64,000 nucleotides of DNA, taken from positions 1-64,000 of the forward strand of contig CAKSWA010000001.1 in NCBI GenBank assembly GCA_934511165.1. Direction: 5' to 3'. Of this stretch, positions 8,772 through 16,456 are shown one piece after another. The translations under genes and the position numbers were made by a program. How positions within the stretch are numbered: the first letter of the stretch is position 1; the number at the start of each line of letters is the position of its first letter. Below the pieces are notes generated by a model. The model saw only the letters and a list, made by a program, of their open reading frames with translations. It did not search any database and was not told the origin of the DNA. The DNA comes from an uncultured Oscillospiraceae bacterium. GTDB taxonomy: Bacteria > Bacillota > Clostridia > Oscillospirales > Oscillospiraceae.

Positions 8772-11700
8772 CACCGTATCAGGAGCTCGCCGCCGAAAGC
8801 CGCGGCGGAGCGCGGCTCGTCTCCGCCGCCGCCGGTTCAGGCAAAACGAAGGTTCTCGTCGAGCGGCTCATGCGCTATGTAGACCGCGGCGCGAACATCG
8901 ACGATTTTCTCGTCATCACCTACACCCGCGCCGCCGCCGGAGAGCTGCGCAGCCGCATTCTCTCCGCGCTCGGCGAGCGCATCGCGCAGGATCCCATGAA
9001 CCGCCGTCTCCGGCGGCAGACGGAGCTCTGCTGCCGTGCCTCCATCGGCACAATCGACAGCCTGTGCGGCCGGTTTCTGCGGGAGAACACGCATCTCGCC
9101 GGCATCTCGCCGGACTACCGCGTGATCGAGCCGGATCGCGCCGGGGAAGTGCGCGCGAACGTCCTCGACCGGCTGCTGGAAAAGCTCTACGACCGGCTCG
9201 ACGACGATCCCGGTGCAAAAGCGCTCGTGGATTCCTTCGGCGCCGGGCGGAACGACGATAAGCTCGCCGCGCTCATCCTCCGGCTGCACGATGCCGTGCA
9301 GAGCCATCCCGATCCCGCCGCGTGGCTGGACAGCCAGCGTTCCTCGCTTGCCGTGCCGGAGGGGGCGGACGCCGGGGAGACCGTGTGGGGGCGGTATCTG
9401 CTCTCACGCACGGCACAGCAGGCGGAGTATTGGGCATCGCGCATGGACGCGCTGCGCGCCGCTCTCGCGCAGCCGGGGCGCGAGGCGCTTGCGAAAGCTT
9501 ACGCCGACAGTCTTGATGTCACCGCCGAAGGGCTGCGGAATATGGCGCGCGCTGCCGCGATCGGCTGGGAAGCCGCAAGGAGCGCCTGCACGGTCGAGTT
9601 CCCGCGCATCGGCGTGTACAAGGGCGAAGACCCGCTCGCACAGAGCGTCAAAGCCGCGCGCGCAGACTGCAAAAAGGCGTGTGACAAATGGAAGCATACG
9701 TTTGCCGACAGTTCCGATACGCTGCTGCACGAGCTCGCAGAAACGGCCACCGCCATTGACGCGCTGCTCTCGCTCACGCTCGAGCTCGACCGCGCCTACG
9801 CCGCCGAGAAGCGGCGGCAGGGGCTGTGCGATTTTTCCGATCAGGAGCACATGATGCTGCGCTTGCTGGAGGACGGCTCGAACGGTCTCGCCGCGTCGCT
9901 CTCTGCGCGCTATACCGAGGTGCTTGTGGACGAATATCAGGACGTGAACGCCTGTCAGGACGCTTTGTTTCAGCGGCTCTCCGAGGGCGGCCGCAAGCTC
10001 TTCATGGTCGGGGACGTGAAGCAGTCGATTTACCGTTTCCGTCTCGCCGATCCTTCGATCTTTCTCGAAAAATACGAAAGCTGGGACGATCTTACACCGG
10101 AGTCATCCCCGGAGAAGCCGGGGCGCATCCTGCTGCGAGAGAATTTCCGCTCGCGCCGCGAGGTGCTCGACGGGGCAAACCATGTATTTCGGAACATCAT
10201 GTCCCGTTCGCTCGGCGAGCTCTGCTATGACGATGCCGCGGCGCTGCGCCCCGGGCGGGAGCTGCCGCCGGGCGGCGGCGCGCCGGCGGAGCTTGTGATC
10301 TTAACGCCGCCGGACGCCGGCGGCGAGGAAGACCGCCCAGACAAAACCGTTCTGGAGGCGGAGTACATTGCCGCGCGCATCCGCCGGATGGTAGACACCC
10401 GTACCCCCGTCACAGAGGGCGAGGGGCTGCGCCCCTGCGCCTACGGCGACTTCGCCATTTTGATGCGCTCCTATAAAACCGCCGCGCCGCGCTACCGTGC
10501 CGCGCTTGCCGCGCAGGGCATTCCCTCCGTATCGCAGCAGGGCGGCGGATTTTACCGCTCCACGGAGATCACGGCGCTTTTGTCCCTGCTCGCCGTGATC
10601 GATAACCCGCGGCAGGATGTGCCGCTCATCGCCGTGCTGCGCTCGCCGCTCTTCGGTTTTACAGCGGATGAGCTCTCCGCCATCCGCGCCGCGGACAAGG
10701 CTGCCGATTTCTATACCGCGCTCTGCCGCCGCGCAGAGACGAACGAAAAGTGCGCCGCCTTTCTCGCGTCGATCGAGAGCTACCGCGCTCTTGCGCCCGA
10801 TTTCTCCGTGGAGGCGCTGCTCGCGCGCATCTGCGACGATACCTCGCTCTTTGCTCTGCTCGCCGCCATGCCGGACGGCGCGGCGCGGCGCGAAAATGTC
10901 CACCAGCTCTCGGATTTCGCCCGCCAGTTTGAACAGGAGGGCTACCGGGGTCTGTTCCGGTTTGTGCGCTGGATGAAGCAGCTGGAAGAGCGCGGCGACG
11001 AGCCGCGCACCGGTTCGATAGAAAGCCGCGACGCTGTGCAGATCATCAGCATTCACCACTCCAAGGGGCTCGAATATCCGATCGTGTTTCTCGCCGGGAC
11101 AAGCCGCCGCTTCAACAAGATTGACTCCGCTGCCACAGTCCTCGTCCACCCGAAGCTCGGCGTAGGCGGCAAGGTTGTGGACACAAAGCGCGGCGTCGTC
11201 TACCCCTCGCTCGCGTGGCGGGCGATCTCGGCAAAGCTCGAAGAGGAAACGCTTTCGGAGGAAATGCGCGTATTGTATGTCGCCATGACACGCCCAAAGG
11301 ATCGTCTCATCACCACCGCGCTCTGGCCGGACGCCGAAAAGACGCTCGCAAAGCTCCGTGAAGGTCTCACCGCGCCCATCGCGCCGCAGCTTCTTTCCAC
11401 GGACGCCTCGCCCTCGCATTGGCTTGCGCGCGCAGCGCTTCTGCCGGATAGCCCCATCACGCTGCAAACCGTCCGCGCCGGGGAGGACGCCGTGCCGGAC
11501 ACGGAAACTGCGGAAGAGACCGCCGCGCCGGACGCGGAGCCGGGCACCGCGCTGGAGAGCGCACTCGACTGGGAGTACCCGTACCGCTGGGCGCAGGAGC
11601 TGCCGTCGAAGATCACCGCAAGCGCACTCGAAGGTACCGACGCCGACCCGGACGCGCAGAGCATCGCACCGAAGGCGCAGCGCCGCCGGGTCTTCCGCCG

Positions 11701-12256
11701 CCCGGTTTTCGGCGTGAAGGACGCCCCCCTCACCGGCACGGCACGCGGCATCGCCGTGCACACGGTGCTGCAATTCATCGACTATTCCCGTGTTTCCACG
11801 CCGGAGCAGGTGCGCGGCGAGATCGAGCGGCTGAAAAACGCCGAACACATCACCCCCGCACAGGCCGCCGCGGTGGAGCCGGAGCGCATCTGCGTGCTGT
11901 TCGCCTCCCCCATCGGACAGAGAATCCTGCACGCGGACGAGGTCTGGCGCGAGCTGCGGTTTTCGCTGCTCACCGGCGCGGAGACCGTGTTCGACGCGCC
12001 GCCGGGCGAGGACGTTCTCCTGCAGGGCGTCGCCGACTGCTGCATCCGCGAGGGTGAAATGCTCACCGTGGTGGACTATAAGACCGATTACGTGACGGCG
12101 GAAACGCTCGCAGAGCGCGCCGCAGAGTATGCTCCGCAGCTCCGCGCCTACGCCGCCGCGCTCTCGCGGCTGCTCGAAATGCCGGTACAGGAGGGCGTTT
12201 TGTTCTTCCTTCGCACCGGGCAGAGCGTTTCCATCGACTGCCGCGAGAAAAAATAA
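8762..12256 (+). CDS. addA: ATP-dependent helicase/nuclease subunit A, AddA
   Basis: UvrD-like superfamily 1 helicase with a C-terminal nuclease domain, partner of AddB. The 1164-residue protein has Walker A (AAAGSGKT) near residue 25, the DEYQD Walker B box (VDEYQDVN), helicase motifs VGDVKQSIYRFR and ISIHHSKGLEYP, and the nuclease motif VVDYKTDY near the end. The GTG start at 8762 lies inside the end of addB and is preceded by GGGAGAGGAGG, so translation is coupled. The protein is slightly shorter than Bacillus AddA (about 1230). It ends 32 bases before the -35 of the tRNA-Gln promoter, with no clear terminator in between. Confidence 0.96.
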   Translation: MPLTPYQELAAESRGGARLVSAAAGSGKTKVLVERLMRYVDRGANIDDFLVITYTRAAAGELRSRILSALGERIAQDPMNRRLRRQTELCCRASIGTIDSLCGRFLRENTHLAGISPDYRVIEPDRAGEVRANVLDRLLEKLYDRLDDDPGAKALVDSFGAGRNDDKLAALILRLHDAVQSHPDPAAWLDSQRSSLAVPEGADAGETVWGRYLLSRTAQQAEYWASRMDALRAALAQPGREALAKAYADSLDVTAEGLRNMARAAAIGWEAARSACTVEFPRIGVYKGEDPLAQSVKAARADCKKACDKWKHTFADSSDTLLHELAETATAIDALLSLTLELDRAYAAEKRRQGLCDFSDQEHMMLRLLEDGSNGLAASLSARYTEVLVDEYQDVNACQDALFQRLSEGGRKLFMVGDVKQSIYRFRLADPSIFLEKYESWDDLTPESSPEKPGRILLRENFRSRREVLDGANHVFRNIMSRSLGELCYDDAAALRPGRELPPGGGAPAELVILTPPDAGGEEDRPDKTVLEAEYIAARIRRMVDTRTPVTEGEGLRPCAYGDFAILMRSYKTAAPRYRAALAAQGIPSVSQQGGGFYRSTEITALLSLLAVIDNPRQDVPLIAVLRSPLFGFTADELSAIRAADKAADFYTALCRRAETNEKCAAFLASIESYRALAPDFSVEALLARICDDTSLFALLAAMPDGAARRENVHQLSDFARQFEQEGYRGLFRFVRWMKQLEERGDEPRTGSIESRDAVQIISIHHSKGLEYPIVFLAGTSRRFNKIDSAATVLVHPKLGVGGKVVDTKRGVVYPSLAWRAISAKLEEETLSEEMRVLYVAMTRPKDRLITTALWPDAEKTLAKLREGLTAPIAPQLLSTDASPSHWLARAALLPDSPITLQTVRAGEDAVPDTETAEETAAPDAEPGTALESALDWEYPYRWAQELPSKITASALEGTDADPDAQSIAPKAQRRRVFRRPVFGVKDAPLTGTARGIAVHTVLQFIDYSRVSTPEQVRGEIERLKNAEHITPAQAAAVEPERICVLFASPIGQRILHADEVWRELRFSLLTGAETVFDAPPGEDVLLQGVADCCIREGEMLTVVDYKTDYVTAETLAERAAEYAPQLRAYAAALSRLLEMPVQEGVLFFLRTGQSVSIDCREKK

Positions 12257-12287
12257 AAGGAAATCCAAGAAAACTTGCCGATTCCGC

Positions 12288-12315
12288 TTGACATTCGCCG
12301 GAAATTGGGTATAAT
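12288..12315 (+). promoter_or_regulatory. Consensus sigma-A promoter of tRNA-Gln
   Basis: Perfect TTGACA (12288-12293) and perfect TATAAT (12310-12315) separated by 16 bases. The expected start near 12322 is about 14 bases before the tRNA. Confidence 0.88.
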
Positions 12316-12335
12316 AACCCTTGCGTTTGCGATAT

Positions 12336-12409
12336 AGCGGGATTGTGTAAAGGTAGCACAGCGGACTCTGACTCCGTATGTGAGGGTTCGAATCCTTCTC
12401 CCGCTGCCA
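12336..12409 (+). tRNA. tRNA-Gln (anticodon CTG)
   Basis: Full cloverleaf: acceptor AGCGGGA/TCCCGCT, D arm with AAAGGTAGC, anticodon stem GCGGA/TCCGT with loop CTCTGAC (anticodon CTG), T arm with GGTTCGAATCC, discriminator G and encoded CCA at 12407-12409. A consensus promoter precedes it and a strong terminator follows 4 bases later. The 3' end of a tRNA is a common integration target, and the next 2.6 kb look like a decayed mobile element, but I see no second copy of the tRNA 3' end in the window. Confidence 0.96.
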
Positions 12410-12412
12410 GCG

Positions 12413-12452
12413 AAAAACCCTGTAATCTCAATGGTTACAGGGTTTTTGTTTT
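12413..12452 (+). terminator. Terminator of tRNA-Gln
   Basis: 13-bp stem AAAAACCCTGTAA / TTACAGGGTTTTT with a 9-base loop, then GTTTT, starting 4 bases after the tRNA CCA end. Confidence 0.88.
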
Positions 12453-12506
12453 GCCCAAAATGGGCTATTTTCCCTTATTTTTTCCCTTACCAGCTTTTTA
12501 TAACGC

Positions 12507-12537
12507 AAAAGGACGAGGTTTACCCCCGTCCTTTTTT
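12507..12537. terminator. Orphan terminator hairpin in the mobile-element remnant
   Basis: Stem AAAAGGACG / CGTCCTTTT followed by more Ts on the plus strand; the other strand also ends in TTTT. No gene ends next to it. It probably marks the end of a lost gene, for example an integrase beside the tRNA. The rest of the 12453-12718 gap shows nothing recognisable apart from the ribosome site of the next gene. Confidence 0.6.
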
Positions 12538-12718
12538 CATGCCCTTATGAACGCCTGCATGCATCACGCTCCCATCTTGGCCGTATGCTCCTTTCGGCGG
12601 TTGTGCACCGCCCGCAGATAGAGATAAGCTTGGGTGAACTATGAGTTCCATGACATCCCGGAAGCTTTGCATTACAATGATGTCAGAAAACACAGGGAAA
12701 GACAGAGGTGAACGCACA

Positions 12719-13357
12719 ATGAATCTGAAAGAAGCATTCCGTTATCAGAATAAGATTCAGTCCTTTATGGGCGAGGCACAGAGTATTCTCGACCGTGACT
12801 CCAATGTCACAAAAGTCGAGAACACCTACCTGCGCCACAAGGTCATGGCCGAAGCGGAGGACGAAACCGTTCGTTCCGTACCGGATACAGAGTATTACGA
12901 GCAGATCACAGACATCGCCCGTTTCCTCCTGCACCTGCTGGACGAGAAGGAAAAGCTGTTCGCTGCCATCCGCAAGGCGAAGGACGGGCTGGACATCGAC
13001 ATGGACAGCGAGGTCAGCCTGAACACCGTGCGCCAGAGCGTTGCCCGCACCTTCAAGCGGATGAACGATCTGCGCAGCTCTGAACAGACAATCGCAGGCG
13101 GCGGCACCGGCTACCGTTTTAACGCCGAGGGAAATCAAATTGCCTACCGCTGCGATGTGAAGCGCGTGACCACAATCAACTATGATCGAAAGGTCATTCG
13201 TTCTGCTCTCGGCAAACTCAATCAGAGGGCAGATGAAACTTCTGCCAAAATTGATCTGTCCCTTGTCACCTCCAAGGTGGAATACACGCCGCCCTTCGAT
13301 GTGAATTCCAGCTTTGCTGAGGCATTTGAGGCATACACGGAAAGCACCGGGACTTAA
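12719..13357 (+). CDS. Hypothetical protein of Clostridia mobile elements (212 aa)
   Basis: Soluble, charged 212-residue protein rich in predicted helix (for example LLDEKEKLFAAIRKAKDG) with a C-terminal section of mixed strand. I do not recognise a named domain, but proteins of this appearance are frequent in Clostridia integrative elements. The ATG at 12719 is chosen because AGAGGTG lies 8 bases upstream; 26 further codons upstream are open but have no ribosome site. It lies between tRNA-Gln and small basic-protein genes, in AT-richer sequence than addA, which supports acquisition by transfer. Function unknown. Confidence 0.7.
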   Translation: MNLKEAFRYQNKIQSFMGEAQSILDRDSNVTKVENTYLRHKVMAEAEDETVRSVPDTEYYEQITDIARFLLHLLDEKEKLFAAIRKAKDGLDIDMDSEVSLNTVRQSVARTFKRMNDLRSSEQTIAGGGTGYRFNAEGNQIAYRCDVKRVTTINYDRKVIRSALGKLNQRADETSAKIDLSLVTSKVEYTPPFDVNSSFAEAFEAYTESTGT

Positions 13358-13694
13358 AGCCCCGGCGCAGACCGGCTATTTTGGGTGCGGCAAGATAAAG
13401 AGAATGCGGATACCGGTTCAGGTGCAGATGAACTATAACGCTGCACAATTCCGAAAGGAAACAACTGGATTGGCTCACCCTACGAGTCTTCACATAAGAG
13501 ATAGAAAAGTGACCGGCAATTCTGCCATCGTCAAACATTCTTTCGTCAAAGCCGTTTTCCCGTTAAGACTTTCGTTCCCGCTTCCAAACGGACATCTCCA
13601 TGGTAAGGTAAGCAATCGACGCTCGCCGATGACGAGACGAACAGAACAGCAAAAGGATATTCCTTCCCGCACGCATCACTGGCTGCGAAACATA
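13358..13694. other. Gap with no convincing gene
   Basis: Between the 212-residue protein and the convergent HTH gene. An open frame runs through on the plus strand (about 13404-13772), but it has no good ribosome site, is unusually rich in Arg and His, and overlaps the 3' end of the HTH gene; I regard it as non-coding or as debris of a lost gene. Confidence 0.4.
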
Positions 13695-14063
13695 TCACGC
13701 CGCCGGCAACGCAGGCGGGGCAAATGGTTGAAGCTGCATCAAACCCTTGCCGCGTCCAAAATAGCCGGGTAAAAAAAGACTGGAGCAGCAGGACTCCGCC
13801 TGCTGCTCACCAACGATATGAAGTTTTACCGTAGTGGGAATCAGGATTTGATCCATCGGAATCTCAAAGAGATATCCCAGCGCATACAGATTATCCACCG
13901 TAGGAAGGCTTTCGCCCTTCTGCCATTTGTAAATCGCCCGAGGCTCCTCAAAGCCGAAGTAGCTTTGCAGATCCCGAACGGTCAGGCCGCGCTCCATGCG
14001 CAGACGCCGGATGTTGTTCCCCGTGGCGACAGGGTCAATCACAGGGTATGCTTTCATGCTCAT
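13695..14063 (-). CDS. XRE-type helix-turn-helix transcriptional regulator
   Basis: Small DNA-binding protein of 122 residues. The N-terminal 75 residues form a Cro/CI-type HTH (NNIRRLRMERGLTVRDLQ, then IYKWQKGESLPTVDNL as the recognition region). The C-terminal tail is short and of low similarity to anything I know. ATG at 14063 is preceded by AAAGGAGG. It is divergent from the small basic-protein genes, and the 91-base gap contains a possible minus-strand promoter (TTGCCT, 17 bases, TATTCT). This arrangement is typical of the control region of an integrative element, with the repressor facing the genes it controls. Confidence 0.85.
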   Translation of the reverse strand: MSMKAYPVIDPVATGNNIRRLRMERGLTVRDLQSYFGFEEPRAIYKWQKGESLPTVDNLYALGYLFEIPMDQILIPTTVKLHIVGEQQAESCCSSLFLPGYFGRGKGLMQLQPFAPPALPAA

Positions 14064-14154
14064 TGGGGTCGCCTCCTTTAAAAGAGTAGTATTGCAGAAT
14101 ACCAGAGAAGGAAGAAAAAGGCAAGACCCAATTTTAAAAAGGAGCTGTGACAAA

Positions 14155-14325
14155 ATGAACTTCACGCCGATGGCAAAGCGAAGCAAGCGCAACCAGCGGA
14201 AATACTATGCATCAAAACGCAGCTCCTGGAACGGTCTTTCCCCGGTCACCCGTGTCGTGCAGAGCAGGAAAGTCTATGACCGAAACCGTATCAAACGAGA
14301 GAATCGCCGCTCTTTCGGCGAATGA
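14155..14325 (+). CDS. Small basic protein of a mobile element (56 aa)
   Basis: Peptide of 56 residues dominated by Arg, Lys and Ser (MAKRSKRNQRKYYASKRSS at its start), with no known domain. The start is supported by an AAGGAG site at 14139-14146. It overlaps the next small gene by 50 bases in a different frame, and is divergent from the HTH regulator, which probably controls it. The extreme charge suggests nucleic-acid binding, but that is inference only. Confidence 0.6.
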   Translation: MNFTPMAKRSKRNQRKYYASKRSSWNGLSPVTRVVQSRKVYDRNRIKRENRRSFGE

Positions 14326-14635
14326 ATTTTCCGAGGTGCGCCAAAGAAGCAAAGACCGCCGCAGGCTGCGTCGATTCCGAGAGGTTCAAAAAAGTGACAG
14401 ACTACTGCGGATCATCAACTATGGCGGCTATGCACCGCACCGCGGATATGTCGATTGGGGCTTTGACGGCCAAACACTGCTGCATTCCGGCAAGTACATC
14501 AAGTATCCCAAAAACAGCAACCGTCAGAGATGGATCAAGCGGGAAACCGGCCGGAGATGCCGCAATTGCCGGAGCGTTCGTGAGAAAGGCAACTTTTACC
14601 GCCGTCTGCTTGATTACTGGTGGACGCTGTATTAG
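14276..14635 (+). CDS. Small basic protein of a mobile element (119 aa)
   Basis: Protein of 119 residues, rich in Arg and aromatic residues, with a Cys pair (CRNC) near residue 95 and a Tyr/Trp-rich end (YRRLLDYWWTLY). I recognise the overall type from Clostridia integrative elements but know no function. ATG at 14276 follows CAGGAAAG. It starts inside the preceding 56-residue gene, so the two are probably translated from one message. A short GC-rich inverted repeat follows the stop, which overlaps the next promoter. Confidence 0.6.
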   Translation: MTETVSNERIAALSANEFSEVRQRSKDRRRLRRFREVQKSDRLLRIINYGGYAPHRGYVDWGFDGQTLLHSGKYIKYPKNSNRQRWIKRETGRRCRNCRSVREKGNFYRRLLDYWWTLY

Positions 14636-14655
14636 AAAAGTGCCCGCTCTCATGC

Positions 14656-14684
14656 TTGACATGGCACGGAGCGGGCGATATAAT
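14656..14684 (+). promoter_or_regulatory. Perfect-consensus promoter of a short RNA
   Basis: TTGACA at 14656-14661 and TATAAT at 14679-14684 with the ideal 17-base spacer. No reading frame with a ribosome site follows; transcription from about 14691 would reach the hairpin terminator at 14750-14781, giving an RNA of roughly 95 bases. Confidence 0.75.
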
Positions 14685-14690
14685 GAATAT

Positions 14691-14785
14691 ATAAAAAGGG
14701 GCGCTGCGACAAGCGGTTAGCTCTTCAAGGTTTGACTTTCAGCATAGCTAAAAGCCGTCACTTGGCAGAGTGGCGGCTTTTGCCT
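14691..14785 (+). ncRNA. Putative antisense RNA of a type I toxin-antitoxin pair
   Basis: Inferred RNA from the consensus promoter at 14656-14684 to the bidirectional terminator at 14750-14781. Its last 25-35 bases are complementary to the 3' end of the message for the 27-residue peptide encoded on the other strand, including its last codons. This convergent 3'-overlap is the layout of Firmicutes type I systems such as txpA/RatA. The 5' part (14698-14721) resembles, in the same sense, the 5' leader of the peptide message, so the DNA contains an imperfect inverted repeat with 14869-14899. Transcription is not proven. Confidence 0.5.
14750..14781. terminator. Bidirectional terminator shared by the RNA and the peptide gene
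   Basis: 13-bp stem AAAAGCCGTCACT / AGTGGCGGCTTTT (one G-T pair), 6-base loop, with T-runs on both strands. The stop codon of the minus-strand peptide (14758-14760) lies in one arm. Confidence 0.7.
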
Positions 14786-14841
14786 TTTACGGTTATCGTG
14801 ATCGTGTATGTAAATACATGAAAAGTAATCGTAATAGGCAT
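14758..14841 (-). CDS. Putative type I toxin-like peptide (27 aa)
   Basis: 27-residue peptide with a threonine/isoleucine/valine-rich alternating segment (MPITITFHVFTYTITITV) and a basic tail (KGKSRHSAK). ATG at 14841 has a GGGGGTGGAG ribosome site 3 bases before it. A good promoter sits at 14928-14956 and gives a leader of about 80 bases that can fold, including GTGCTTC/GAGGCAC at its 5' end; structured leaders are usual for type I toxin messages. The hydrophobic part is more strand-like than the membrane helices of TxpA or BsrG, so toxicity is only inferred from the arrangement. Confidence 0.5.
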   Translation of the reverse strand: MPITITFHVFTYTITITVKGKSRHSAK

Positions 14842-14927
14842 ACGCTCCACCCCCTTTCGGGATGGTGTAGCTAACCGCCTGCCGTTTTGTGCAGCGCCCT
14901 TAGTGCCTCCGTAGAAGCACCACAGAT

Positions 14928-14956
14928 ATAATAACATGTCTTGCGACAGACTGCAA
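14928..14956 (-). promoter_or_regulatory. Promoter of the 27-residue peptide
   Basis: On the minus strand: TTGCAG (14956-14951), 17-base spacer, TATTAT (14933-14928). Expected start near 14921, about 80 bases before the peptide ATG. Confidence 0.6.
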
Positions 14957-15044
14957 AGTTTTTCGCGCATTTTGTTACGATAGCCAAGTCCCGAAGCCAA
15001 AACAAGCGCAAAAAGACATGCAAAAAGTTTTCCCATTCGCCCTG

Positions 15045-15061
15045 TGTCGAAAAATGTCGAA
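15045..15061 (+). promoter_or_regulatory. Two 0A boxes upstream of spo0A
   Basis: Two exact copies of the Spo0A-binding core TGTCGAA in direct orientation, at 15045-15051 and 15055-15061 (10 bases apart, one helical turn). They lie about 30 bases upstream of the -35 of the likely spo0A promoter, which suggests autoregulation by Spo0A-P. Confidence 0.75.
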
Positions 15062-15091
15062 CGAATTTACGGCATTTTTATGGGCGTTTTG

Positions 15092-15120
15092 TTGAAAATA
15101 CGCGGTTTTCGTGCTAAATT
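15092..15120 (+). promoter_or_regulatory. Likely spo0A promoter
   Basis: TTGAAA (15092-15097), 17 bases, TAAATT (15115-15120). The ATG of spo0A is 50 bases downstream. A sigma-H promoter cannot be excluded. Confidence 0.5.
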
Positions 15121-15169
15121 TTACACGTATTGGATCAGCAGAAGAAAAAATCGATATGGAGGCGATACT

Positions 15170-15946
15170 ATGAAACTTCGAGTGCTGATCGCCGACCCAA
15201 ACCGGGAGTTCCAGCAGATGATGGCCGCGCTGCTTTCACGGGAGAGAGACATGGAAGCGGCGGATGTTTCATCCGACGGACTGGAAACCCTCGCAAAAGT
15301 CAAGACGCTGCGGCCGGATGTGGTGCTGCTTGACCTTGTGCAGCCGCGGCTCGACGGGCTGGGTGTGCTGCGCCGTCTTGCGGCGCAGGAGAACGCGCCG
15401 CCGGTGCTTGTGCTCACCGGGTTTGTAAATTCCCACGTCATTGCCGAATGCTCCGAGCTCGGCGCGGCATACTTTATGCCGAAGCCGTGCGACACCGGGG
15501 AGCTTATCCAGAGACTGCGGAAATGCACGGAAACGAAAAAGAAGCCTCCGGACGGGCAAACCAGCCTCGCCCGGACGGAGATGAAATATATGAACTATCC
15601 GCTGGAGAGTGCCGTTACGGAGCTCATCCATGAGATCGGCGTCCCGGCACACATCAAGGGTTATCAATATCTGCGTGAAGCGATTCTCTTTACGCTCCGC
15701 AGCGCGGATGCTTCCGCCGGGATCACGAAGGTCCTCTACCCCGAAGTCGCGAAGCGGTTCTCCACGACACCCACCTGCGTGGAACGTGCGATGCGGCGGG
15801 CGATCGAGGTGGCATGGGATCGCGGGGACGAAGAGATACGGCAGAAGATTTTCCGCGGCACCGTCTCCGCGAACAAGGGAAAGCCCACGAACAGCGAGTT
15901 CATCGCCATGATTGCCGAGCACATCTCCCGGCAGATTCTTCTTTGA
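15170..15946 (+). CDS. spo0A: Sporulation master regulator Spo0A
   Basis: Response regulator that, when phosphorylated, switches on entry into sporulation. 258 residues: an N-terminal receiver domain with phospho-acceptor Asp55 (VVLLDLVQP), switch Thr in VLTGF and Lys in MPKP, then the diagnostic Spo0A DNA-binding domain with HEIGVPAHIKGYQYLREAI, VERAMRRAIEVAWDRG and GKPTNSEFIAMIAEH. The acidic pair that binds Mg2+ is reduced to IADPN instead of the usual DD, a variation worth noting. The start follows TGGAGG. Two 0A boxes upstream point to autoregulation. spoIVB, the usual upstream neighbour in Clostridia, is absent here: the region between tRNA-Gln and spo0A is filled by the mobile remnant. 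Confidence 0.96.
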   Translation: MKLRVLIADPNREFQQMMAALLSRERDMEAADVSSDGLETLAKVKTLRPDVVLLDLVQPRLDGLGVLRRLAAQENAPPVLVLTGFVNSHVIAECSELGAAYFMPKPCDTGELIQRLRKCTETKKKPPDGQTSLARTEMKYMNYPLESAVTELIHEIGVPAHIKGYQYLREAILFTLRSADASAGITKVLYPEVAKRFSTTPTCVERAMRRAIEVAWDRGDEEIRQKIFRGTVSANKGKPTNSEFIAMIAEHISRQILL

Positions 15947-16012
15947 AGTCGGAAGCGTCTCCTTCTCTCCCCTTCGCCGTTTTGGGATAAGGGATAATTT
16001 GATTAAAATGGA

Positions 16013-16049
16013 TTTCGCCCGCAGACAATGTCTGCGAGCGAAATTTTTT
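16013..16049 (+). terminator. Terminator downstream of spo0A
   Basis: Stem TTTCGCCCGCAGAC / GTCTGCGAGCGAAA (one mismatch), 3-base loop, followed by TTTTTT. It lies 67 bases after the spo0A stop. Confidence 0.8.
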
Positions 16050-16064
16050 CTTCGTCTGCCGGTT

Positions 16065-16456
16065 TTACGGCTCCCCGAAGGTCGTCCAGTCCAGCTGTGA
16101 TTTGTCCAGCGGATACTCCTTCAGCGTATAAGCGTTGCCGGGGCAGTAACCTGATAGAGCAGCGTATACTCCACGCCCTCCGGAATGGCGTATACAGCGT
16201 TCTGGTCGTCAAATACGTTGGGGTAATGCTGTCCGGGGGAGGTGTGGGCTATCACCAGCCAGGCATACGCCGCCTCCGCGGTGAGCTGCGCGGCGAGCTG
16301 CGCCGCTTCCTGCTCTTCCCGCGCCGTCTTCGCTTCTTCCGCAACAGGCGCGAGGACTTCTCCCCGAACCAGCGTCTGGTTTACCTCTTCGACCTCCGAC
16401 GCCGTCAGCTTTGTCACCGTTTTTTCGAAAAGTGCGCTGTCACCGGACGACAGCAG
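16065..16456 (-). pseudogene. Remnant of an unidentified gene, frameshifted
   Basis: Coding-like sequence directly after the acetyltransferase stop and in the same frame, but without a convincing start. One frame reads from ALFEKTVTKLTASEVEEV through an Ala/Glu-rich helical stretch to PEGVEYTLLY, then is interrupted; the natural ending continues in another frame as GNAYTLKEYPLDKSQLDW, stopping at 16065. A one- or two-base indel near 16140-16160 explains this. I do not recognise the family. It looks like the C-terminal half of a gene whose start was lost. Confidence 0.55.

Noticed and set aside
12390..12409. Attachment-site duplication of the tRNA-Gln 3' end
   Set aside because: I looked for a second copy of the T-arm/acceptor sequence up to spo0A and did not find one.
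12063..12431. Minus-strand frame containing AAGEGFEPSHTESESAVLPL
   Set aside because: Antisense translation of tRNA-Gln, a common false gene call; it also overlaps the end of addA.
13404..13772. Plus-strand frame starting MRIPVQVQMNYNAAQ
   Set aside because: Poor ribosome site, Arg/His-rich low-complexity end, and overlap with the supported HTH gene; kept only as a note in the gap entry.
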